A stretch of 57,745 nt of DNA from an uncultured Prevotellaceae bacterium (GCA_902782305.1 CACZMV010000015.1:1-57745), one strand, 5' to 3'; shown: positions 7,601 through 16,186, counted from the stretch's first letter. Numbers and translations: made by a program. The notes: generated by a model from the letters alone, not told the origin.

Positions 7601-8340
7601 AACTCCTGTTCGTTGAAATCGACGGTACGATACTGGTTAGGGTCAATCAGCGCCTTTACCTCGCGCAGATGGGCTGTGCAGGCTTGCTCCATCTCTATCT
7701 GCACCTCACGGTTGCGAGGATTGACATAGTCGAACTGCTTCACGCCTGAAGCGCGGAGGTCGGTTTCTTCCTCGGTATAGAGGTATTCGTTCAGATGGAG
7801 TATCCTGCCCTCACGACTCAAGAACAAGCGTAGGTCATAAAGACCCGCGAACTGATATTCGCGCTCATGTTCCATCGAGGCATACTGATGCAACAGCGAG
7901 GCACGCACCAGCCAAATGCTGCCAAAGTCGAAGTCATCGCGCAACGAACCTTCCTGATAGTCTATCACAGGGTGTGGCTTGCGCTCGCCCTGCTCTACCG
8001 TATAGCGGTCGCTAAAGACCATCGCGGCATGTTCGTCGCCAGCCACGAGCAAGAGGCGCTCCAGCATATTGCTGCCTAAAGTCATAGGCTGAGCCTTCAG
8101 ACACAGCAGGGCGTAACGACCGACCGTCAGTTCGGCAACCTTCATCACAAACTGGGTACTGCTCAGATTGTCAGTCACCACAAAGCTGCAATCTTGAGGG
8201 GCAACGGCCTCGTTTGCCAGTTCTTCACTAACCAATAAAAAAATATGCCTGACGGAGTTGCTGCGCCTTAACTGCTCGATGGCAGGTTCGACTTCGGCAA
8301 GCGTCCTACAGGCTATAAAACAATCTGTTTTCTGTCTCAT
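4666..8340 (-). CDS. multidomain fusion: glycosyltransferase modules, HIT/DUF4922-like module and SpoIID/LytB module
   Basis: 1224 residues with no signal peptide visible. Residues ~1-240 look like a degenerate glycosyltransferase-like domain. Residues ~250-430 are a GT2 domain ([10 protein letters not shown] from residue 251, then [10 protein letters not shown] and LDSDD). Residues ~560-770 are HIT-superfamily, DUF4922-like: CFLC at 565-568, [17 protein letters not shown], and an H-A-H-L-Q motif with His644, His646 and Gln648, as in Ap4A/GalT-type nucleotide phosphorylases. Residues ~810-1224 are a SpoIID/LytB domain: [15 protein letters not shown] with Glu927 nearby, and C-terminal [13 protein letters not shown]. 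SpoIID domains cleave glycan strands or denuded peptidoglycan. With the AmpG-like transporter downstream this suggests peptidoglycan recycling or remodelling. A TATCTTTG box lies at 8369-8376 (minus). Finding all modules in one chain is unusual. Confidence 0.85.
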   Translation of the reverse strand: MRQKTDCFIACRTLAEVEPAIEQLRRSNSVRHIFLLVSEELANEAVAPQDCSFVVTDNLSSTQFVMKVAELTVGRYALLCLKAQPMTLGSNMLERLLLVAGDEHAAMVFSDRYTVEQGERKPHPVIDYQEGSLRDDFDFGSIWLVRASLLHQYASMEHEREYQFAGLYDLRLFLSREGRILHLNEYLYTEEETDLRASGVKQFDYVNPRNREVQIEMEQACTAHLREVKALIDPNQYRTVDFNEQEFDVEASVVIPVFNRVKTVKDAVESALSQKCSFKYNVIVVDNHSTDGTSDILTDLQKTHGNKLHVIVPERTDLGIGGCWNMAINSAECGRFAVQLDSDDLYSSPKTLQTIVDAFYKQKAAMVIGSYRMCDFELNTLPPGLIDHKEWTDENGPNNALRINGLGAPRAFFTPLLRQVQFPNTSYGEDYALGLMFSRHYRIGRIYTELYLCRRWGGNSDAALSVDKINANNLYKDRLRTMELHARQHMSQGRSDTMGDSSVMRFFNRQLQTWDEVRQRYRDLERVETKELVTDTFEMQAQFNPARIRSTGAKIDAKSIAERPCFLCAKNRPKQQMHRIIGGRYELLVNPFPILPVHFTLPTLKHQPQRILPMIGELLRLAQKNSDLTLLYNGPHCGASAPDHAHLQAVKSGVLPLQHAWQRLSRNLVEVFKKDEDEGIWQLAEYPAAALVIKSHSAETSERLFKQLYHCLPAAPDDTEPMMNIISWTTGEELITVVLPRRKHRPDCYTAEGDAQYIISPGAVDMGGLIITPREEDFRRLTAEVVMTIYQEVSLTDQQMQQVIDELKNSDYKETTVKLKEEPSVTVGIVSGQKIHFSLNAPYTAKGEKIEGDQTVEFSEGGILWNGNQYRELTFMPQQPDASFSLYDVTIGVNFHWERKETQVFLGTLKLVVEADKITAINELPVEQYLASVISSEMKATAGVELLKAHAVISRSWLLAQMRRRQENQEQKNGFFSFIKKDDELIRWYDREDHTIFDVCADDHCQRYQGITKQTSKAVEQALKATRGQILCYGDEICDARFSKCCGGVTEEFQYCWEDTPKPYLISVKDPFCNTNDKEVLAQVLNDYDQETNDFYRWTVDYTTDELSALINTKLNADFGTVTDLIPLERGKSGRIWKLKIVGTKKTFTIGKELEIRRALSETHLYSSAFDVEKTATGFRLQGKGWGHGVGLCQIGAAVMGQQGYNYEQILLHYYQNAEIKRIY

Positions 8341-8501
8341 TATTCGGTATTAATAATAATATTAGGTGCAAAGATACAAATAAAATAGAAATTATTATGC
8401 AACAACTGCATTTTTTTCACTTTTCACTTTTAACTTTTCACTTATTCGTACCTTTGACCTTCGGTCTTAGGTAGGCTACATCTCGGAAATATCCAAATAA
8501 A

Positions 8502-8533
8502 TTTGGTATTTCGCTCGATTTGCACTACCTTTG
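8502..8533 (+). promoter_or_regulatory. Promoter of rlmN, ending 4 bp before its ATG
   Basis: TTTG (8502-8505), 20 bp, TACCTTTG (8526-8533). The ATG at 8538 falls where transcription should begin, so the message may be leaderless. A further TACCTTTG occurs at 8449-8456. Confidence 0.8.
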
Positions 8534-8537
8534 CAGC

Positions 8538-9605
8538 ATGATTCCGCAAAAGAAACGACTTTTGGGACTGACACCGACGGAGTTGAAAGCTGTTGTCGGG
8601 AGTCTTGGTATGCCTGCCTTTACAGCCAGACAGATAGCCCAATGGCTATATGTGAAGCATGTGAAAAGCATCGACGAGATGACCAATCTATCGAAGCAGA
8701 ACCGTGCCCTTTTGGCCGAACAGTATGAGGTTGGCACGTTGGCTCCCATCGATTGTCAAAGGAGCAAGGACGGCACCATCAAATACCTTTTCCCCGTAAT
8801 TTGCGATTCAGAAGCAAAGCACGCTGAAGGACTGTTTGTGGAAACGGTGTTTATCCCTGATAAAGACAGGGCTACGCTCTGCGTCTCGTGTCAAGTGGGC
8901 TGTAAGATGAACTGCCTGTTCTGTCAGACGGGCAAGCAGGGATGGCACGGAAACCTGACGGCTGCCGACATTCTGAACCAAATCATAGCACTGCCTGAGG
9001 TAGACCTGCTGACCAACATCGTGTTTATGGGGCAAGGAGAGCCGATGGACAATCTGGATGCGGTTTTGAAGACGTGCGAAATCATGACGGCCGACTGGGG
9101 ATTCGCTTGGAGTCCGAAACGCATCACCGTCAGTTCTGTGGGCGTTCGCAACAAGCTGAAACGATTCCTCGACGAGAGCGATTGTCATGTGGCTATCTCC
9201 ATGCACTCGCCTCTCCATGAGCAGCGTCTGCAACTGATGCCAGCTGAGAAAGCAATGCCGCTGGAGGAAACCATCGCCCTGCTGAAACAGTATGATTTCA
9301 CGCACCAGCGTCGCTGTTCGTTCGAATATATCTGCTTTGGCGGACTGAACGATACACCGATGTATGGTCGTGAGATTGCAAAATTGCTGGAGGGACTGGA
9401 GTGTCGCGTGAACCTGATTCGATTCCACGAAATTCCAGATGTTGACCTGCCTGGCTCAGACGAGAAACGCATGGAAGCCCTGCGCGACTATCTGACCCAT
9501 CACGGCATTACGACCACTATCAGAGCCTCACGCGGACAGGACATCTTTGCGGCCTGCGGGTTGCTTTCCACAGCGAAACAAAATGGAGCAATGACCCCTA
9601 AATAG
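8538..9605 (+). CDS. rlmN: 23S rRNA (adenine2503-C2)-methyltransferase, radical SAM
   Basis: 355 residues. It methylates C2 of A2503 in 23S rRNA (and A37 of some tRNAs) using radical SAM chemistry. The 4Fe-4S motif is seen as CKMNCLFC, followed by QTGKQGW. The GQGEP-type motif FMGQGEPMDN and the C-terminal RASRGQDIFAACGLL with the methyl-carrying Cys are present. The in-frame ATG at 8520 is inside the promoter, so ATG 8538 is used. It is divergent from the fusion gene. Confidence 0.95.
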   Translation: MIPQKKRLLGLTPTELKAVVGSLGMPAFTARQIAQWLYVKHVKSIDEMTNLSKQNRALLAEQYEVGTLAPIDCQRSKDGTIKYLFPVICDSEAKHAEGLFVETVFIPDKDRATLCVSCQVGCKMNCLFCQTGKQGWHGNLTAADILNQIIALPEVDLLTNIVFMGQGEPMDNLDAVLKTCEIMTADWGFAWSPKRITVSSVGVRNKLKRFLDESDCHVAISMHSPLHEQRLQLMPAEKAMPLEETIALLKQYDFTHQRRCSFEYICFGGLNDTPMYGREIAKLLEGLECRVNLIRFHEIPDVDLPGSDEKRMEALRDYLTHHGITTTIRASRGQDIFAACGLLSTAKQNGAMTPK

Positions 9606-9667
9606 CAAAATTGTCCAATGAATCAATAAATTGTAAATTGTAAATCGTCAAATTGTAAATTACATAA

Positions 9668-10837
9668 ATGGAAGAAAGAAAAATTCGCGTGGCAATCACG
9701 CAAGGAGATACGAACGGTGTCGGCTACGAGGTGATTCTGAAGGTCTTTTCAGACCCGAACATTCTCGAGCTTTGCACGCCTATCATCTATGGTTCGCCCA
9801 AGATAGCGTCCTATCATCGTAAGGCGCTCAATCTGGAAGTGCCCTACACCATCATCAATCATGCGGAAGAGGCTCGCGACGGACGAGTGAACCTGTTGGC
9901 TTGCTTCGACGATGAAATCAAGATTGAAATGGGTCAACCCTCGCAGGAAGCCGGTGCTGCAGCCCTGAAGGCGCTGGACAGAGCGATGACGGATTATCGC
10001 AGCGAACTCTACGATGTGCTGGTGACTGCGCCTATCAACAAGGCGACTATCCAAAGCCCCGGTTTCCACTTCCCTGGTCATACGGAGTATATCGAGACCA
10101 GCGTGGGCGAAGGTCAGAAGGCACTAATGATTCTGATGAACGAGACGCTGCGTGTAGCTCTTGTTACCACGCATTTGCCCATCAAGGACATAGCCAAAGC
10201 AATTACCAAAGAAGGCATTATCGAGAAGGCAACCATTTTCCACAAGGCACTGAAGCGCGACTTCCGCATTTCGAGTCCTCGCATTGCCGTGCTCTCGCTG
10301 AACCCTCACGCTGGCGACAACGGACTGCTGGGTTCTGAGGAGAAGGACATCATACTGCCTGCCATCGAAGAATTGGCAGACAAGGGCATTCAGGCTTTCG
10401 GTCCTTTTGCAGCCGACGGCTTCTTCGGTTCTGGCGCATACGACCACTTCGACGGCGTGCTGGCAATGTATCACGATCAGGGACTGGCTCCGTTCAAAAC
10501 AATTGCTTTGGAGAGTGGCGTAAACTATACCGCAGGTTTGCCCATCGTGCGCACTTCGCCTGATCATGGCACGGCTTACGACATAGCCGGTAAAGGAATA
10601 GCCGACGAGAATTCTATGCGACAGGCTATCTTTACGGCCATCGATGTGTTCCGCAATCGCCAGTTCTACGACGAACCCCTGCAAAACCCGCTGCCCAAGC
10701 TGTTCCACGAGAAGCGCGAGGATGGCGACAAGGCTCGTTTCGCTCGTCCTAAGGACATGTTTAGGAAAGAGAAAGAGGATGCCGGAAACGAGCAGGGCGA
10801 ACACGCTGCTGACAAGAAAACAGTGACAGAAAGTTAA
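9668..10837 (+). CDS. pdxA: 4-hydroxythreonine-4-phosphate dehydrogenase
   Basis: 389 residues. It oxidises 4-phosphohydroxy-L-threonine in the DXP-dependent pathway to pyridoxal phosphate. Metal and substrate motifs are visible: FPGHTEYIETS, YHDQGLAPFKT and the C-terminal SPDHGTAYDIAGKG. The last ~45 residues are a charged Lys/Glu/Asp tail beyond the usual family end. It follows rlmN by 62 bp of AAATTGT-type short repeats and has no clear promoter of its own, so it may be co-transcribed with rlmN. Confidence 0.93.
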   Translation: MEERKIRVAITQGDTNGVGYEVILKVFSDPNILELCTPIIYGSPKIASYHRKALNLEVPYTIINHAEEARDGRVNLLACFDDEIKIEMGQPSQEAGAAALKALDRAMTDYRSELYDVLVTAPINKATIQSPGFHFPGHTEYIETSVGEGQKALMILMNETLRVALVTTHLPIKDIAKAITKEGIIEKATIFHKALKRDFRISSPRIAVLSLNPHAGDNGLLGSEEKDIILPAIEELADKGIQAFGPFAADGFFGSGAYDHFDGVLAMYHDQGLAPFKTIALESGVNYTAGLPIVRTSPDHGTAYDIAGKGIADENSMRQAIFTAIDVFRNRQFYDEPLQNPLPKLFHEKREDGDKARFARPKDMFRKEKEDAGNEQGEHAADKKTVTES

Positions 10838-10876
10838 ATTTCTGCCATTGTATGCCATAATGTCAGATTTTCTTTG

Positions 10877-10884
10877 TACCTTTG
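10877..10884 (+). promoter_or_regulatory. -7 box of the sigma-54 activator/lptE/secG operon
   Basis: TACCTTTG lies 19 bp before ATG 10904. No good TTTG -33 element is present at the expected distance. Confidence 0.6.
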
Positions 10885-10903
10885 CAGCCAATTGTGCAGT
10901 AAA

Positions 10904-12130
10904 ATGAAGACATCCGAACTGCAGAACATCAAATTGCGTTACAATATCGTAGGAAACTGCGAAGCATTGAACAACGCTATCGACGTCGCACTGAAAGTGG
11001 CGCCGATAGATTTAAGTGTGCTCATAGTCGGAGAAAGCGGTGTGGGTAAGGACATCCTGCCACGCGTCATCCACGACAATTCGCCTCGTCGTCGCGAGAA
11101 GTACTTCGCCATCAACTGCGGAGCAATTCCTGAAGGTACGATTGACAGCGAACTGTTCGGACATGTCAAGGGTTCGTTTACAGGAGCCATCAACGACTCG
11201 CAGGGTTATTTTGGTGCTGCTAACAAAGGCACGCTGTTCCTGGACGAGGTGGGCGAACTGCCTATGGCCACGCAAGCGCGACTGCTGCGCGTGCTGGAGA
11301 ATGGCGAATATATTCCCGTGGGCGCTACGGAGGTGCACAAGACTGATGTGCGCGTGGTGGCTGCTACGAATGTCAACATCCAGAAAGCTATCAGCGAAGG
11401 CCGTTTCCGCGAAGACCTCTACTATCGTCTGAATCAGGTGCAGATACAGATGCCGCCTCTGCGCGATCGTGGTGAGGACATCGTGTTGCTGTTCCGTCTT
11501 TTCGCCCTGCAGATGGCGGAAAAGTATCGCATGGACAAAGTGGTGCTGACCGACGAAGCCAAGCTGATGCTGATGCGTTATAAATGGCCAGGAAACATTC
11601 GACAGCTGAAAAGCGTGACAGAGCAGCTCTCCGTGCTCAGTGCCGAGCGCGAGATTACACCGGAAATCCTGTCACGCTTCATCCCTCAGGATCAGGAGAG
11701 CACCCAGCTCGCCACTATTCATACGGAGAGCGACCGCAGCTTTGAGAACGAGCGCGAGATTCTTTATAAGATTCTCTTCGAGCTTCGTTCCAACGTCAAC
11801 GACATGCGACGCGAGATGAGCACGCTGAAAAAGCAACTGGAAGATGTGAAGGGCGGCGATAGCACTACTCCGCTGTCAACTACCCAGCTCTCACCGATTC
11901 AGCACATGAATCCTGTAACACCTGCGCTAGAAGATGCGGTGGCTGAGGAATATATTGAACCAGAAAATGAGCCTGAGAACCTGAATGTCAACGAATGGAG
12001 CCGTCAGGCGCTGGAGAAAGCCCTTGAGCGCAATGGCGGCAATCGCAAGAAAGCTGCTCAGGAAATGGGAATCAGCGATCGTACACTTTACAGAAGACTG
12101 AAACAATATGGACTCGATGATAAAAAGTAA
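10904..12130 (+). CDS. sigma-54-dependent transcriptional activator (NtrC family, no receiver domain)
   Basis: 408 residues. It begins almost directly with the AAA+ domain: Walker A GESGVGKD, the sigma-54 contact loop as GSFTGA (canonical GAFTGA), Walker B GTLFLDEVGELP, and the arginine finger region FREDLYYRLN. A coiled linker and a C-terminal Fis-type helix-turn-helix (NRKKAAQEMGISDRTLYRRL) follow. With no N-terminal receiver or sensor, control must come from a partner or from abundance. ATG 10904 is used because upstream in-frame codons lie in the promoter. It overlaps lptE by 14 bp, so it heads an envelope operon. Confidence 0.9.
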   Translation: MKTSELQNIKLRYNIVGNCEALNNAIDVALKVAPIDLSVLIVGESGVGKDILPRVIHDNSPRRREKYFAINCGAIPEGTIDSELFGHVKGSFTGAINDSQGYFGAANKGTLFLDEVGELPMATQARLLRVLENGEYIPVGATEVHKTDVRVVAATNVNIQKAISEGRFREDLYYRLNQVQIQMPPLRDRGEDIVLLFRLFALQMAEKYRMDKVVLTDEAKLMLMRYKWPGNIRQLKSVTEQLSVLSAEREITPEILSRFIPQDQESTQLATIHTESDRSFENEREILYKILFELRSNVNDMRREMSTLKKQLEDVKGGDSTTPLSTTQLSPIQHMNPVTPALEDAVAEEYIEPENEPENLNVNEWSRQALEKALERNGGNRKKAAQEMGISDRTLYRRLKQYGLDDKK

Positions 12131-12632
12131 CCTGCGCATCTGCTTGTGTCTTGCTACGACACTGCTGTTAGCAGCCTGCTCCGTGAGCTATAAGTTCAAT
12201 GGAGCCAGCATCGACTATAATAAGACGAAGACCATTCAGATCAACGACTTCCCCATCCGTTCTGCTTACGTATGGGGTCCGATGGCGCCTCTCTTTAACA
12301 ACGCTTTGAAGGATCAGTTCGCCAGTCATACCAAGCTTACGCAGGTGCGACGCAATGGCGACCTTAAGATAGAAGGTGAAATTACCCAGTACCAACAGCG
12401 CAATAAGTCTGTCAGCGCTGAAGGCTACTCAGCACAGACCGAGCTTTCCATGACCGTGAATGTGCGATTCACCAACAATGCAAACCACGCTGAGGACTTT
12501 GAACGTCAGTTCACTGCCACCAGCAGCTATGAGACTACCCTGTCGCTCAATGCCGTACAGGACGAACTGGTTACCCAGATGTGCAAAGAAATCTGCGACC
12601 AGATATTCAACGCTACGGTGGCCAATTGGTAA
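12117..12632 (+). CDS. lptE: LptE-family LPS assembly lipoprotein
   Basis: 171 residues. The N-terminus is a lipoprotein signal with TLLLAAC and the lipidated Cys at about residue 21. The mature part begins VSYKFNGASIDY, the typical start of Bacteroidetes LptE-like proteins. LptE plugs and helps assemble the LptD barrel that inserts lipopolysaccharide in the outer membrane. ATG 12117 is preferred over ATG 12108 because its signal peptide is more compact; both overlap the upstream regulator gene. The protein is close to the usual length. Confidence 0.8.
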   Translation: MIKSNLRICLCLATTLLLAACSVSYKFNGASIDYNKTKTIQINDFPIRSAYVWGPMAPLFNNALKDQFASHTKLTQVRRNGDLKIEGEITQYQQRNKSVSAEGYSAQTELSMTVNVRFTNNANHAEDFERQFTATSSYETTLSLNAVQDELVTQMCKEICDQIFNATVANW

Positions 12633-12687
12633 CAGGCGCTTCGCTAGTGAATAGAGAATAGAGAATAGTGAATAGTGAATAAGAAGT

Positions 12688-13455
12688 ATGGATTTAAAGG
12701 AACTCATCAACCATCCAGAACGAATGGATCGCGACACGCTCTTCGAGTTGCGTTCTCTTTTGGCATTGTATCCTTATTTCCAGACGGCACGTCTGCTCAT
12801 GCTGCAGAACCTCTACCTGCTCCACGACACCTCGTTCGACGAGGAACTGCGCCGTGCAGCCATCTACATCACTGACCGCAAGGTGCTATTCAATATGATT
12901 GAGGCAGCTCACTATCAGCTGCGCCAGCAGACTAGTCAGGCTACCACGACGAGTGAAACAAGTGCTAATCCTAATAGAACCGTCGACCTCATCGACAGCT
13001 TCCTTGACACCATTCCACCAGAGGAAGAAGAGGACGAGAAACAGGGCAAGCGCGCTCCTACCCCTGCCGATGCAACCATCGACTACGTGGCTTATTTGCT
13101 ACAGTGCGAAGCCAACGAGAAGGCTGCACAGGAAGAGCAGACTCCACAGATGAAGGGACAGAGTCTTATCGACAGTTTCCTGGAACAAGAGCAGGGACGC
13201 ATCATGCTCAACGACCTGCCCTCCGACTATTCCATCGAGGAAGAGCCTGCCGAAGAGCCTGAGGACAACGAAGAAGAATACTTCACGGAAACACTGGCCC
13301 GCATCTATATCAAGCAGGGTCGATATCAGAAGGCTTACGACATCATCGGTCGACTCAGCAATAAGTATCCGCAGAAAAATGCATACTTTGCCGACCAGAT
13401 GCGATTCTTAGAGAAATTGATAATAAACAGTAATAAAAACAAAAATTTAAAGTAA
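12688..13455 (+). CDS. conserved TPR-like protein between lptE and secG
   Basis: 255 residues, no signal peptide. The N-terminal half is helical (LFELRSLLALYPYFQTARLL), the middle is acidic and low in complexity, and the C-terminal LARIYIKQGRYQKAYDIIGR segment with NKYPQKN has the pattern of a TPR helix pair. I associate this gene with the place upstream of secG in Bacteroidales. No enzyme motif is visible. It starts 55 bp after lptE across an AGTGAA-type repeat, and secG starts 1 bp after its stop. Confidence 0.6.
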   Translation: MDLKELINHPERMDRDTLFELRSLLALYPYFQTARLLMLQNLYLLHDTSFDEELRRAAIYITDRKVLFNMIEAAHYQLRQQTSQATTTSETSANPNRTVDLIDSFLDTIPPEEEEDEKQGKRAPTPADATIDYVAYLLQCEANEKAAQEEQTPQMKGQSLIDSFLEQEQGRIMLNDLPSDYSIEEEPAEEPEDNEEEYFTETLARIYIKQGRYQKAYDIIGRLSNKYPQKNAYFADQMRFLEKLIINSNKNKNLK

Positions 13456-13456
13456 C

Positions 13457-13864
13457 ATGTACACATTATTTGTAATTCTGATTGTACTGGCAGCCGTGCT
13501 CATGATCGGCATCGTGCTCATCCAGGAGTCTAAGGGAGGCGGTCTTTCTTCAAGTTTTGCCTCTTACAACCAAATTGGCGGTGTTCGCAAGACCACAGAC
13601 TTCATCGAGAAGACTACTTGGGGACTTGCTGCTGCTATGGTAATCATCAGCGTTGTATGCGCATGGGTCGCTCCAACTACCGCTACTGACAGTTCAGTAA
13701 TGGAGAACATCGAGAACCCTGTAACCAACCCTAACAACCTGCCTGGTTTTGGTGCTAGTCAGCAGAAGGACGCTACTGCTCCCGCTGCTAAAGGTGATGC
13801 CAAAGAGGCTGCTCCTGCTGCCGAGGCTCCCGCTGCTGAAGCTCCTGCACAGCCTGCCAACTAA
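13457..13864 (+). CDS. secG: preprotein translocase subunit SecG
   Basis: 135 residues. Two membrane helices (about 3-22 and 53-73) flank the conserved QESKGGGLSSSFASYNQIGG loop. The family core ends near residue 75; the remainder is a Pro/Ala/Glu-rich tail as often seen in Bacteroidetes SecG. It is an auxiliary subunit of the SecYEG channel. It is the last gene of the operon begun by the sigma-54 activator. tRNA-His follows with its own promoter. Confidence 0.93.
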   Translation: MYTLFVILIVLAAVLMIGIVLIQESKGGGLSSSFASYNQIGGVRKTTDFIEKTTWGLAAAMVIISVVCAWVAPTTATDSSVMENIENPVTNPNNLPGFGASQQKDATAPAAKGDAKEAAPAAEAPAAEAPAQPAN

Positions 13865-13892
13865 AAGTTTTTGCAAAAAAGTACGGGAATTA

Positions 13893-13924
13893 TTTGGTTA
13901 TTTCAAATAAAACCCGTACCTTTG
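13893..13924 (+). promoter_or_regulatory. Promoter of tRNA-His
   Basis: TTTG (13893-13896), 20 bp, TACCTTTG (13917-13924), a consensus promoter 30 bp before the tRNA. Confidence 0.85.
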
Positions 13925-13954
13925 CACTCGCTTTTAAGGAAGCAACCTTTGATG

Positions 13955-14028
13955 GTGCCCGTAGTTCAGTTGGTTAGAGCGTCAGATTGTGGTTCTGAAT
14001 GTCGACGGTTCGAGTCCGTCCGGGCACC
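13955..14028 (+). tRNA. tRNA-His (anticodon GTG)
   Basis: Acceptor strands GTGCCCG (13955-13961) and CGGGCAC (14021-14027) pair over 7 bp. G at 13954 (position -1) faces C at 14028 (position 73), the identity pair of histidine tRNAs. The anticodon loop reads GATTGTGGT with GTG, and the T arm contains GGTTCGAGTCC. After C73 only CA is encoded, so the CCA end is probably completed enzymatically. Confidence 0.95.
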
Positions 14029-14035
14029 CAAGTAG

Positions 14036-14067
14036 GAGACATCACTATTTTGGCGATGTCTCTTTTT
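14036..14067 (+). terminator. Terminator after tRNA-His, 11 bp before the next start codon
   Basis: GAGACATC (14036-14043) pairs with GATGTCTC (14055-14062), followed by TTTTT. Because the next gene starts at 14079 without a promoter in between, this hairpin also sits in that gene's leader and could act as an attenuator. Confidence 0.85.
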
Positions 14068-14078
14068 GTTTCAAAAGT

Positions 14079-15143
14079 ATGACTAATAACGCTAAGACTA
14101 TCATCCTCTTATTGGCCATTCTCTTAGGCTATAGCACTCGTCTTATGGCACAAGGCGACAGCACTTCGTTGCGCCCTACTTTCTCGCTCGACGCCACTAC
14201 CGAGATACAGACCGACTGCGAGATTGCCAAATGGGCAAATCTGCTTGAACTGCATGCCACCATACCCATATCGCGCAAGTTTAAGTTCGACATAGGTACG
14301 CTTAGCTTTTACACCAACGATGAGGAAGGGCTCCTGGAAGACATGCAGATTTTCTCCAACCTCGATGCTCTCAATGTGGCTTTTGCCCTTAGCACGGCGG
14401 GCTTTACATGGCAGATTAACGACCGCCATTCGCTCTTTGCAGGCATTCGTCGCATCGACGAGGACTACTTCTGCAGCGATGCTCTCTCCACCTTTACTAA
14501 CAGCTCGTGCGGAGGCTTCCCTACCCTTACCGGAAACTATACCATGCCAACGTATCCTGTATCGGCAATGGGACTGCATTATGTCTATGACCATAAGAAC
14601 GTCACCTTCCAGGCTTCCCTCTACAACGGTTTTGCCCATCAGGACCTCACGGGTCGCTACAACGTATTCCGCGTATGTCCCAAGACCGATGGTGTCTTTG
14701 CTCTGACGCAAGTGGAATATCGCCATGGCGACAGCCACTATTATCTGGGAGGCAGTCTTTATCATGGCGACTTTACCCTCGAGGGCGTTGAGCGCATCAC
14801 GCGCCCAAGTATATGGACGCTTGCCGAGCAGGCCTTATCGCCCGACCTTACACTGTTGGCTGCCTATTCGCATGCTTTCAACGATGACGATATATTCACC
14901 GACTTTGCTGGCATCGGTCTTCGCTACGTTCTGGGACGTGCAGAGTTCGGCATCTTCTCCGACTTTGTTCATTATGACAACCTTGATCTGGACATTGCCA
15001 CAGATGGTTACGAGTTTGCCACTGAACTTACCTGCAAGGTTCACCTCACCGACTGGTTTTCCATCCAGCCCGTAGTACATATTATCAATACTGATGGCGA
15101 TGGTCTATGCGTTGGTGTGCTTCGCCTCAATGTCAGCCTTTAA
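14079..15143 (+). CDS. outer-membrane beta-barrel protein, possibly OprB-like porin
   Basis: 354 residues with a signal peptide (helix TIILLLAILLGYSTRL, cleavage near AQG). The rest alternates polar and hydrophobic residues with many aromatic girdle residues and ends LCVGVLRLNVSL, a terminal beta strand, so a barrel is likely. Segments such as NVTFQASLYNGFAHQDLTGR resemble carbohydrate-selective OprB porins, but weakly. Upstream in-frame codons lie inside tRNA-His, so ATG 14079 is used. No promoter lies between the tRNA terminator and the ATG. The stop overlaps the convergent dehydrogenase gene by 4 bp. Confidence 0.55.
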   Translation: MTNNAKTIILLLAILLGYSTRLMAQGDSTSLRPTFSLDATTEIQTDCEIAKWANLLELHATIPISRKFKFDIGTLSFYTNDEEGLLEDMQIFSNLDALNVAFALSTAGFTWQINDRHSLFAGIRRIDEDYFCSDALSTFTNSSCGGFPTLTGNYTMPTYPVSAMGLHYVYDHKNVTFQASLYNGFAHQDLTGRYNVFRVCPKTDGVFALTQVEYRHGDSHYYLGGSLYHGDFTLEGVERITRPSIWTLAEQALSPDLTLLAAYSHAFNDDDIFTDFAGIGLRYVLGRAEFGIFSDFVHYDNLDLDIATDGYEFATELTCKVHLTDWFSIQPVVHIINTDGDGLCVGVLRLNVSL

Positions 15144-16090
15144 ACCACGTTCTTAGGTTTTCCCTCCACAAAAGCCCTTACATTGTCAATAGCCACCTGC
15201 ACCAATCGCATTCTCGCCTCTGTGCTAGCCCATGCTATATGCGGTGTGATGTAAGCATTCTCTAATGCTATCAGCGGATTATCGACTTTAGGTGGTTCGA
15301 CCGTCATCACGTCGGCACAATAAGCCTTCATTCGCCCTTCCTTCAATGCTTTGGCCACAGCTTCATCGTCTACCAGCGGACCTCTTCCTGTATTAATCAG
15401 TATTGTTGTAGAACGCATCCATTTAATGGTTTCCTCACCTATAAGATGATGTGTTTTTTCCGTTAACGGACAATGCAGCGATACTACGTCTGATGTCGAA
15501 AGCAACTCCTGCAGAGTGACTTTCTCCACACCTTTGGGCAAATCCTCTTGGCGTCTGCTCGTCATTGCCTTCACCTTCATGCCGAAGGCCTGCGCTATCT
15601 GAGCTACGCGACTGCCAATATTTCCCAATCCTACGACGCCCATCGTCTTCCCAGCCAACTCCGTCAGTGGTTCGTCCCAGTAGCAGAAGTCCTGGCTTCG
15701 CGTCCATCGTCCCTCGCGGTTCTGCCGTGCGTAGTGCTCCGTTCTATTAGTTACCGTCAGCAAGTGAGAAAAGACCATCTGCGCCACGCTCTCTGTGCTA
15801 TATGCTGGTACGTTCGTCACCACGATGCCACGCTCCTTGGCCATCTCCGTGTCCACCACGTTATAGCCTGTAGCCAGCACGCCGATATATCGCAATGTCG
15901 GCAATGCCTCCATTACCTCTCGACTCATTACCACCTTGTTAGTCAGCACGATGTCAGCTCCCTCACACCTTGCTATTGTTTCCTCTGGGCGCGTGCGCTC
16001 ATACACGGTTAAGTCGCCCAATGCCTTCAGCCCGTCCCACGACAGGTCGCCTGGATTTGCTGTATAGCCGTCAAGAATGACTATCTTCAT
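15140..16090 (-). CDS. D-2-hydroxyacid dehydrogenase (glycerate/hydroxypyruvate type)
   Basis: 316 residues, the normal length. Two Rossmann-like domains are visible: the substrate domain with GVLATGYNVVD, and the NAD domain with GVVGLGNIGSRVAQIA. Catalytic residues follow the family order: Arg in INTGRGPLVD, Glu in DVMTVEPPK, and His in YITPHIAWAS. It reduces 2-oxoacids such as hydroxypyruvate with NADH; the exact substrate is not readable. It lies upstream of nothing obvious on its strand and overlaps the barrel gene at its end. Confidence 0.85.
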   Translation of the reverse strand: MKIVILDGYTANPGDLSWDGLKALGDLTVYERTRPEETIARCEGADIVLTNKVVMSREVMEALPTLRYIGVLATGYNVVDTEMAKERGIVVTNVPAYSTESVAQMVFSHLLTVTNRTEHYARQNREGRWTRSQDFCYWDEPLTELAGKTMGVVGLGNIGSRVAQIAQAFGMKVKAMTSRRQEDLPKGVEKVTLQELLSTSDVVSLHCPLTEKTHHLIGEETIKWMRSTTILINTGRGPLVDDEAVAKALKEGRMKAYCADVMTVEPPKVDNPLIALENAYITPHIAWASTEARMRLVQVAIDNVRAFVEGKPKNVV

Positions 16091-16154
16091 ACTCCTTCTT
16101 CTTATTGTTTTGTTTAACTCCTTTCTAAAGTGCGTCCGCGTATGCTGCGGAGCC

Positions 16155-16186
16155 TAAAAAGGCTGCACTGTTTGTGCAGCCTTTAG
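16155..16186 (-). terminator. Terminator of the MBL-hydrolase/thrS unit
   Basis: AAAGGCTGCAC (16158-16168) pairs with GTGCAGCCTTT (16174-16184), 11 bp around a 5-nt loop. On the minus strand the T run TTTTTAGG follows. It is 20 bp past the thrS stop. Confidence 0.9.
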
